NCBI GenBank assembly: GCA_963971285.1
Contig: OZ020258.1
Span: 9,444,614-9,508,613, forward strand
Direction: 5' to 3'
Length of the DNA stretch: 64,000 nucleotides
From: Astropecten irregularis
Lineage: Eukaryota; Echinodermata; Asteroidea; Paxillosida; Astropectinidae
The notes under the pieces: generated by a model
What the model saw: the letters and a program-made list of their open reading frames with translations, nothing else
Database searches by the model: none
What the model was told of the DNA's origin: nothing
Position numbers and translations under genes: made by a program
Shown here: piece by piece, positions 45,001 through 54,000 of the stretch
Numbering within the stretch: the stretch's first letter is position 1
Layout of the letters: the number at the start of each line of letters is the position of its first letter

Positions 45001-48000
45001 ATCCGTTGACCAACATCAGTGAACCTTTCATTTCATGTAAATCATTTCTCCAGTTTGTTTTACGATATAAATTGCTTCTTCTACAGTTCATTTGATTGTG
45101 TCATACAAATTTTGTTTACATGCATCACATGGCTTTCGAAGGAAGTTGATTTGTTACGAATACTGTTTGTAAGAATTTTGCAAACAAGTCTGAAATTCCA
45201 AGGTTTTTAGTCAATATTTCCTTGTCTTTTCAGTTGGGCTAGTTTGCAAGCAGTTTGCCAGTATTTGGCCTGTACATGTATATGAACAGTACTCAGCAAG
45301 TATCTGGCTAGTAGCCGACTAGTACTAGGCCAGTTATTGGCCAGTATTTGGACAGTACCCAGCAAGTATCTGGCTAGTATTTGGCAAGTACTTGGCCAGT
45401 ATTTGGACAGTACCCAGCAAGTATCTGGCTAGTATTTGGCAAGTACTTGGCCAGTATTTGGACAGTACCCAGCAAGTATCTGGCTAGTATTTGGCAAGTA
45501 CTTGGCCAGTATTTGGACAGTACCCAGCAAGTATCTGGCTAGTATTTGGCAAGTACTTGGCCAGTATTTGGACAGTACCCAGCAAGTATCTGGCTAGTAT
45601 TTGGCAAGTACTTGGCCAGTATTTGGACAGTACCCAGCAAGTATCTGGCTAGTATTTGGCAAGTACTTGGCCAGTATTTGGACAGTACTTAGCAAGTATT
45701 TGGCTAGTAGCCGGCTAGTATTTGGCCCGTACATATGTAAATGGCCAGTATTTGGACAGTACTTAGCAAGTATATGGCTAGTACCCGGCTAGTTTTTGGC
45801 AAGTACTTGGCCAGTATTTGGACAGTACATGTACTTAGCAAGTATTTGGCTAGTAGCCGGCTAGTATTTGGCCCGTAAATGGACAGTATTTGATCAGTAC
45901 TCAGCAAGTATCTGGCTAGTAGCTGGTTAGTACTTGGCAAGTATTTGGTCAGTATTTGGCTAGTATTTGGCCAGTATTTGATCAGTACTCAGCAAATATC
46001 TGGCTAGTATGTGGCTAGTACTTGATCAGTACTCGGCAAGTATCTGGCTAGTAGCTGGCTAGTTCTTGACCAGCGCTTGTCCAAAGTAGCTAGCTGCAAA
46101 AAAAATCCTACATCATTTAAGGTCTCTTCTCAGTCTTGCAAAATTTGTCAATTGACTTTTCATTGTTTTATGCTTAGGTATTTTAATAACAACAATGAAA
46201 AAGTTTTTAAAGTCTTTTTCTTCACCCAAACATTGTCCACAGCCAAGGCGATAACCGACAAAGCCAAGCTGGAAACCATCCACGACATGAAGTCGGCCTA
46301 CGAGAGTAATTATAATTATTATGCAGTTTTTATTTTGACTAGGTTATGGAGCAGCAGTCATTTGGTCCATTTTGTCTTCTATATTATCTGCAATGTACAT
46401 GTAGTAGGCTTTTACATTACATGTACATGTATATGGATATGAATACTGTATTTATAAAGGGCCAGTCTTACTTTGCCATTCACGCCATTGAATGAATACA
46501 AAGAGCCGACCATTTTGTTTTATGACGGCAATTTTCCAATTTTCTTTGATTGCCGGACATTCTCGTTCATTTCATACTGTCATTTTCTTAAAATTGAATG
46601 AATTCATCGCAGATTTCATTTCTATAACAGGTTTTGACAGGAAGCTGCTGACAGAATTTCAACTCATCTGGTTTCTGTTTTAATTATTGTTTCAGTTTTT
46701 AAGGAGCATATTGAGAAAGATGAAAACCCTAACAATGGTACCGTCCAAATTCCTGATTGATTTGGGCTGATGTGACTAGACATTAGAGTTGAGATGTAAA
46801 CTCAACATGTAGCATGGTAGTTGTAGAGGATTCCCAGCACAAACAATCCCAAGCTCCCACTAATCGTCTCTGACGTCAGTGAATCTGAAGCTAATACTAG
46901 CCCAGTACCCTGTCCCAGCCTTTCCTTTATCCCGATCTGTAGTCTGCATGTAGATTTACCCAATCCCTAGCAAGCATTAGTTTTGTGTGCCTCCCCATCA
47001 CCGAAGCTTACCCTTGCAGCCCCGGTACCCAGCTATTACCCTTTATATCCCATAGCTAAGCAAGCACCAGTTTTCTCTGCCTCCTCATCACTGAAGCTTA
47101 CCCTCTCAGCCTCAGTACCCAGCTTACTTGAAACCCTTTATATCCGATAGCTGAGCAAGCACCAGTTTTCTGTGCCTACCCGTCACTGAAGCTTACCCTC
47201 TCAGCCTCGGTACCCAGCTTACATGTACCTACCCTTTATATCCCATACCTGAGCAAGCACCAGTTTTCTCTGCCTCCCCATCTCTGAAACCTACCCTCTC
47301 AGCCTCGGTACCCAGCTTACCTACCCTTTATATCCCATAGTCAAGCAAGCACCAGTTTTATGTGCCTCCCCGTCACTGAAGCTTACCCTCCCAATCTTAG
47401 TACCCAGCTTACCTACCCTTTTTTCCCCATAACCAAGCAAGCACCAGTTTTCTGTGCCTCCCCATCACTGAAGCATACCCTCCCAATCTTAGTACCCAGC
47501 TTACCTACCCTTTTTTCCCCATAACCAAGCAAGCACCAGTTTTCTGTGCCTCCCCGTCACTGAAGCATACCCTCCCAGCCTCGGTACCCAGCTTACCTAC
47601 CCTTTATATCCCATACCTGAGCAAGCACCAGTTTTCTCTGCCTCCCCATCTCTGAAACTTACCCTCTCAGCCTCGGTACCCAGGTCACCTACCCTTTATA
47701 TCCCATAGTCAAGCAAGCACCAGTTTTATGTGCCTCCCCATCACTAAAGCTTACCCTCTCAGCCTCAGTACCCAGCTTACCTACCCTTTATATCCCATAG
47801 CCAAGCAAGCACCAGTTTTCTGGTCCTCCCCGTCACTGAAGCATACCCTCCCAGCCTCGGTACCCAGCTTACCTACCCTTTATATCCCATAGCTAAGCAA
47901 GCACCAGTTTTCTGTGCTTCCCTTTCACTGAAGTTTACCCTCTCAGCCTCAGTAACTAGCTTACCTACCCCTTATATCCCAATCCAGATTTTCTTTGCCT

Positions 48001-51000
48001 CCGCATCACAATGACCCTTCTTGCCCAGTACCCATTTCTTTTGTCTCAAGGTGTGGTCTCTGCGTAGTTAACCCTAGGTTGTAGATCAACCCGTAGTTCA
48101 TCACAATTTTCCTGTTCTCTTAGCTACCCCATTAGTGACAGCTTACTTCTTAGCCTAGTTAACCTTTTCAGCAAGCTCATACCCAAGGTAGTTTCTAGTT
48201 TAGCTTACCCCTTAACCCAGTACCCGCTGCCACCCTTATCCCAAACCATAGCCCTTAACTCCTTGGTGCTCCAATCCCTGCCTCTGCTTAATTATACCAT
48301 GCCTTCCCAAAGTATCCCCCATTCCTGACTCCACTGTAGATACTATTGAGTTGTTATTATGATGCCGTGATGATATACCTGGGGCCGATTTCACGAAGCA
48401 CTAAGATTAATCTTAAGATGAGTTGTTCAGCATCACCATAGTGATTTGTATTGTGACATCACATGTTGCTTAGCAATTAAGATGAATTCACGCTTAAGAT
48501 CAATCTTAGTGCTTCGTGAAATCGGCCCCAGCACTTTTAATTCTGTTAGGCATTTGAAGAGTACTAAATGATACTTTAATACCCCATGTCCTGTGTGTCA
48601 CCTCTCCCCAGGAGGTCCAGGCCTTGAATTTGGTTCTGAAAGGGGCAAGGCCACTTTTCCATTGCAAGGGGCACTTCCATTGGAAAATCATTATGTCTAT
48701 ATAGTATGGAAACATTTGAAGGGCCACCAAGGCCAAGAACCAGGGCAATGAAGGCCATGGCCTCTGTTAAATTCAAGGCTTGAGGTCCCAAACAGATAAA
48801 TTATGGCAGTTGTTGAATACACAAAATATTAAAGTCTAATACTCTAGTATTTTTCGATTTCTTCTCATGTAACAAGTGCCTTTCACCATGAAAAAGAAAA
48901 TTGGAATGGAGCCCTGTCGTTGTGGCATCTTGTGTTACTGTACATTGTATGCCAACATGGTTTTAACACAAGTTGCATACTGTACTGCCATACTCACTGT
49001 GCAATGTTACTTCCTAAATGGCAGGACTTTACATACCATTCATTGATTTCTCCTTTCTTGTATCAGGTTTAACTGAACTATCAATAACCATGACCAGTAA
49101 CTGTGTGTTATTTTGCAGTGTTTAACTGATTTTATCCAAGGCTGATTTTGTACCATACTAACATACCTAACATGAATGATTTTTGTGCAATCAGGGACCA
49201 ATTTCATAGAGCTGCTTAGCACAAGAATTTACTAAGCATGACATTTCTGTCTTTATAATAAAAACAGGATTAACAACCAAATTTCCATGTATTGTGTATC
49301 ACTTGCAATTGTTCTTTGGCTGTTGTTCGCTCCCCACAAATATCAAATCGAATTTTCAATGGTGGTTTGTTTTATTGGACAAGCCATTATTTTTGTGCTA
49401 AGCATTTTTTTTTGTGCTAAGCAACTCTATGAGATTGGCCCCAGTACTCGGCTGTGTTTAAGTGGTCGTCACAGTAAATCACATTTATGGAAGTTGAACT
49501 GAGAATCTGTCCTGTTATTAGAAAAACACAGTGGAAGATCATTGAGATTCTAGCTTATTTGTACGGGCTGTCAGTGGCTGATTTCAGTGAGCTGCTAAGC
49601 GTGTCGACAGTCTGGTTACTGGTTAAAAAACCTACATGATGTATGTTGCTTTTGTCTGGTTCTCGGCTGAATTTTGCTCAGCAAGACAAATCTGCTAAGC
49701 TGTATTTCATGCAAGAAGCTGGCTCCTGATCTTAACTTCCAAGTCTTGGTTAAAAACGATAGAAATGTAAACCCTTCTTATATTGGAGCAATAGTTTATT
49801 TTTATTTCATAGATCGTTTGCAAAAACAGATCAGGGGCCAATTTCACGGCCCTGCTAAGCACAAAAATTTGCTAAGCACGACATTTCAGTCTTCATAAAA
49901 ACAGGGTTAACAACCAAATTTTTATGTGTTGTGTATCACTTGTGATTGTTCTTTGGCTGTTGTTTACTGACCATGAATATCAAATGGAATTTTTAACTGT
50001 GGCTTGTTTTATTGGGCAAGACATTTTTGTGCTAAGCAAATTTTTGTGCTTAGCAGCGCCGTGAAATTGGCCCCTAGACTCTTTCGTAGATAGCGGGCCT
50101 ATGGGATTTTGTGTACACAATTTTGGTTCAGATTGTCTAACAATGCATTTCTCACATTCGATACCTTCATTGCACACTTTCGGCCAATCCGTGAAAGTGT
50201 CCATGTCAGCAATTTTGTGAAGAGCGAAGGGCGCCCTCAATTCTGGGTGAAAAGAAGATGGCTATTTGGCTCATCTAGACCATCTTATTATGCTTTTAAA
50301 CCTCTGTGTTAATTTTTCATAGTCTTGCCTCTAAGATACTAATGTGATGACATTTTTTGTGCATGAACTCTGTTATATATATTTTTTTTTACAAATTTCT
50401 CATTTTTCTCATTTACTTTTTCCATCCCATCTCATTATAAATTCCCTTTGCTGCAATTTGTCACTTGGTAAGACATTCATTTGACTGTTTGGTTTTAATT
50501 TTCATACATTTGAAGAAACTAATTGTTCAGAAGTGGTATGACCTGATATTTCGATCTTAGCAAATATGGCATTCAATAAAGATTCTACTAGGATGGAATT
50601 GTCAGGCCCTCCTAACTCTGAGAATTTTTGGATATTTTATGTCGTTATTTGGTTGATTAGCATTTTGCAGCAGTTTTGTAATTGGCATTTTTAACTTATC
50701 ACCGAAACAAACACAGTGTCCGCCTTTGTACGCAAACAAAGATCATTGACTATTTGGGAGTTGGGACACCACCAACATGTTGGTAGAGCACCGGTTCGGT
50801 GTTCCTTACCGGTTGCAGGTTCGAATCCCACTCCAGTCAATTCTTCTTTGTTCACCTTTCAATTACTGTATGTACTTTCAGTTGATTAAGATTGTGATTT
50901 TTTTGGGTGTGGTTTGTGATACATGTAGTTCTGTGTCCACGTAATATAATTCTTCCCAGGTTTGGAGTTTTTATTTGAGAGTGTTCCATAGCACTGCCAA

Positions 51001-54000
51001 ACAGCCAAGTTTGTGCTTAAATACTGTGTAATAGCACTGCGCACTTGCGCTAAAAATAGCACCGAACCTCAGACAAACATTGCAACCGGCCATGCAAACG
51101 TGTGGTGAGTGGGGGTGTGTGTGCGCGTGCATGCATGGTGTGACATCATAAGTGCGGAATGCTATTTGCATTTCATTTTTTTTTGCAGCAAACTGTACAA
51201 AGCAAAATTTGAAAATCAGATGCATTTATTCAATGCGACAATCACAAGATTCTATGTTCACTTCTACATATTCAGTGCTGTAAGGACAAGATTATTTGCT
51301 AGCAGGGGTTGAAATTAACTTCAGTCTATTGGTGGCCCATAGGGTCAGGGGACAGTGCGCTGCATTGGCATTATTCTGTCAAAAGAGTGGCCAGCACGAT
51401 GATTGTTTTTGGCGGCCATCTGTTAATTTCGACCACTGCTCTTTCAGCAGAAGTCCAGATGATCACATGTCTTAATGTTCAAATCTTGTCATTGTCTTTT
51501 CTTGTGTTGTAATGCCTGTAGGGTTTTGTTCACCATAGACTGTTTATCCTCATATTCCAAATTTCAGCCTCGTTGATCAACCTCAACCCCACCTTCCCAC
51601 AATCCCTGACATTCCCTTAATAATCCTCTGGCCTTTCTCCTCCAATTGTATTTGAACAATGTATGAGTTTTCCTGTGTTTTTTATTTTTTTTTATGTTTT
51701 GTGGTTTTTATTTTTTGGTCATTGAGAGTGTGTTTTTCTTTTATAATTTTTGCTTATTTATACTGTAAGCTCAATTTTGTTCAGTTTCACAGATTATTGC
51801 TCACCAAACGACAAATTGATATCAAGAAGTGGATTGTTTCAATGATACTGATCTAGTATATCTAGTATACTAAGATTATAATGGTTTGATCCATTTATCC
51901 AAAGTATGAAAAAAAATGATAATTTAAGGAAATTATTTGATATGTTGTGTAGCAAATTATGTAAAGAAAAGAAACTTGCACAGTGATAAGAAGCTAAAAA
52001 AAAAGACATAGACAAAGACATACTTTATATAAATCAATGCCAAATAGAAAATCAGCTGTTGTTCTAGTACATTCTCATCACTATTAGCCTTAAAGGCAGA
52101 AGCATATGTTTCTAGAAATGAATCTTTAAGGTTTAAATGAATGTCTCTTAATATATTAATGAATATTTTTGCATTTATTTGTTTTCTTTAGCTGACTTTG
52201 CCTCTCAAATACTCCAACAACGGATGTTGTCCAATGCAACGCTCCCTTCAAACTACGGTACTGCATCAGTGCCTCCTGGGCTCGGCGGTGCACCATTGAA
52301 CTTGACGCCACAAGATAATTTGGCACTTTTGAATGCTTCAGCGTAAGTCAATTTTTTGGGTTTAAAGGTAAAATAAATGATTGGTAAAGGTCACAGAACA
52401 TCACTCATACTTTGTCTGGTCCAATATGTGCATGAATTTAAGAAATAACTTATTATAAATTTCTTTTAAAGCCATTTTTCCCTGTATTAACTTACTTTTT
52501 TAAAAGTAAGTTAATTACAGGGAAAAATTGCTTTAAAAGAAATTAATGAGTTATCAGGAGAAACCCTGTACAAGGTCAACAGTATCATTAAGTGTATCGA
52601 ATAAAGAAATAAACCTGTGAAAATTTGAGCTTGGATGTTGCTATGGTGGGTGTGGCCTACTGGATCGGTGTATTAATCATTGTTATTATCAAGGACAAGC
52701 CTAATTTTCATAATTCCATCTCCCGATGAAAAACATTCAAAACAGCGATTAATTACCAGAAATCAACAACTATTTGGCCGATGAGGTAATTAGTTTTTCT
52801 CTCTTTTTTCATCTGTTCATTCGCAGAACTGCCCAGATCCGCGGAGAGAGCTCCATCAAGGGTTTTGTGGGGGACACCACTCTGAACCAGAAGACTGTGA
52901 ACGATCCTAAATCATACCAGGCCATTCTTCAACAGCAGGTACATGTAGATAGTATGAGTGTCTTGAGGCCTTTAAACACGACGCTAAAAAAACATCTCAA
53001 CCATTGAGAACTTCTCTCATGGTTGCGAAATCTTACAAAAGTGTCATTGTGTGAAAGGACATCAATGCTTGAGAGTGACCAGCATCCCTGGTGAATCCTT
53101 GAGAGATTTTGACCGAGGTCCAGACCCATGGGAGAATTTCTCAATGGCTGAGAGTGACCGACGTCCCTGGTGAATCCTTGAGAAATTTTGACCGAAGTCC
53201 AGACCCATTGGAGAATTTCTCAATGGCTGAGAGTGACCGACGTCCCTGGTGAATCCTTGAGAGATTTTGACCGAGGTCCAGACCTACATGTACGACAAAA
53301 GCTTTCCCTAGCGGAAGATTTCTCAAGGGACCTGAGAAATCTCCTGATGATGACTAGAGCAGGCTAGTTGAAACGTTGAGACCTTACAAGAAGTGCGAAT
53401 GAAATAGAAGTGTAACAGTACGAACGATTCTTACATGGTGTTTCCGCAAACCGATCCACAATGAAGCAACTTGCGCCGTGCTCCTGGTCTGTATATTATA
53501 TTTTCTTCTTTGTTTTTTAAATTTTCTGACGCAGATCTATGAGAAGGAAAGAAAGAAACGCTACGCCAAGGAGGAACAGGAACGCTACGATGCCAAACTG
53601 GAGGCCCAGGCAGCCGAGTACAACCCTTGGGGCAAGGGAGGGGGCGGGGCACCCATGAGAGACAACAGGGGGAAGATAGTCGGTAAGAAACAGACTTTCC
53701 TGCTCGCGCAGTCTGGAGATTCACTTTCATTTGGTGCTCATTGGGATATCTTATACCTCTAGTTTTTGTCTTTTTTTCTTTTCTTACCCTCGGTGCCATG
53801 GAATAGATTTTTAAAACAGCATTTTAATGTTTTATAAATGCTTATTATTACAATTGGGACATCACTTGAATGCATAAATTCAGACAAAGACTCATTGAAA
53901 TTCTATAAATTCCTTGAAAAGTGAATAAAGAAAAATGGGAGACTTTGGAGAACCGGTCTTCTAGTCAACAGCACGCGCAAAACAACGCGCACATGCTCAC

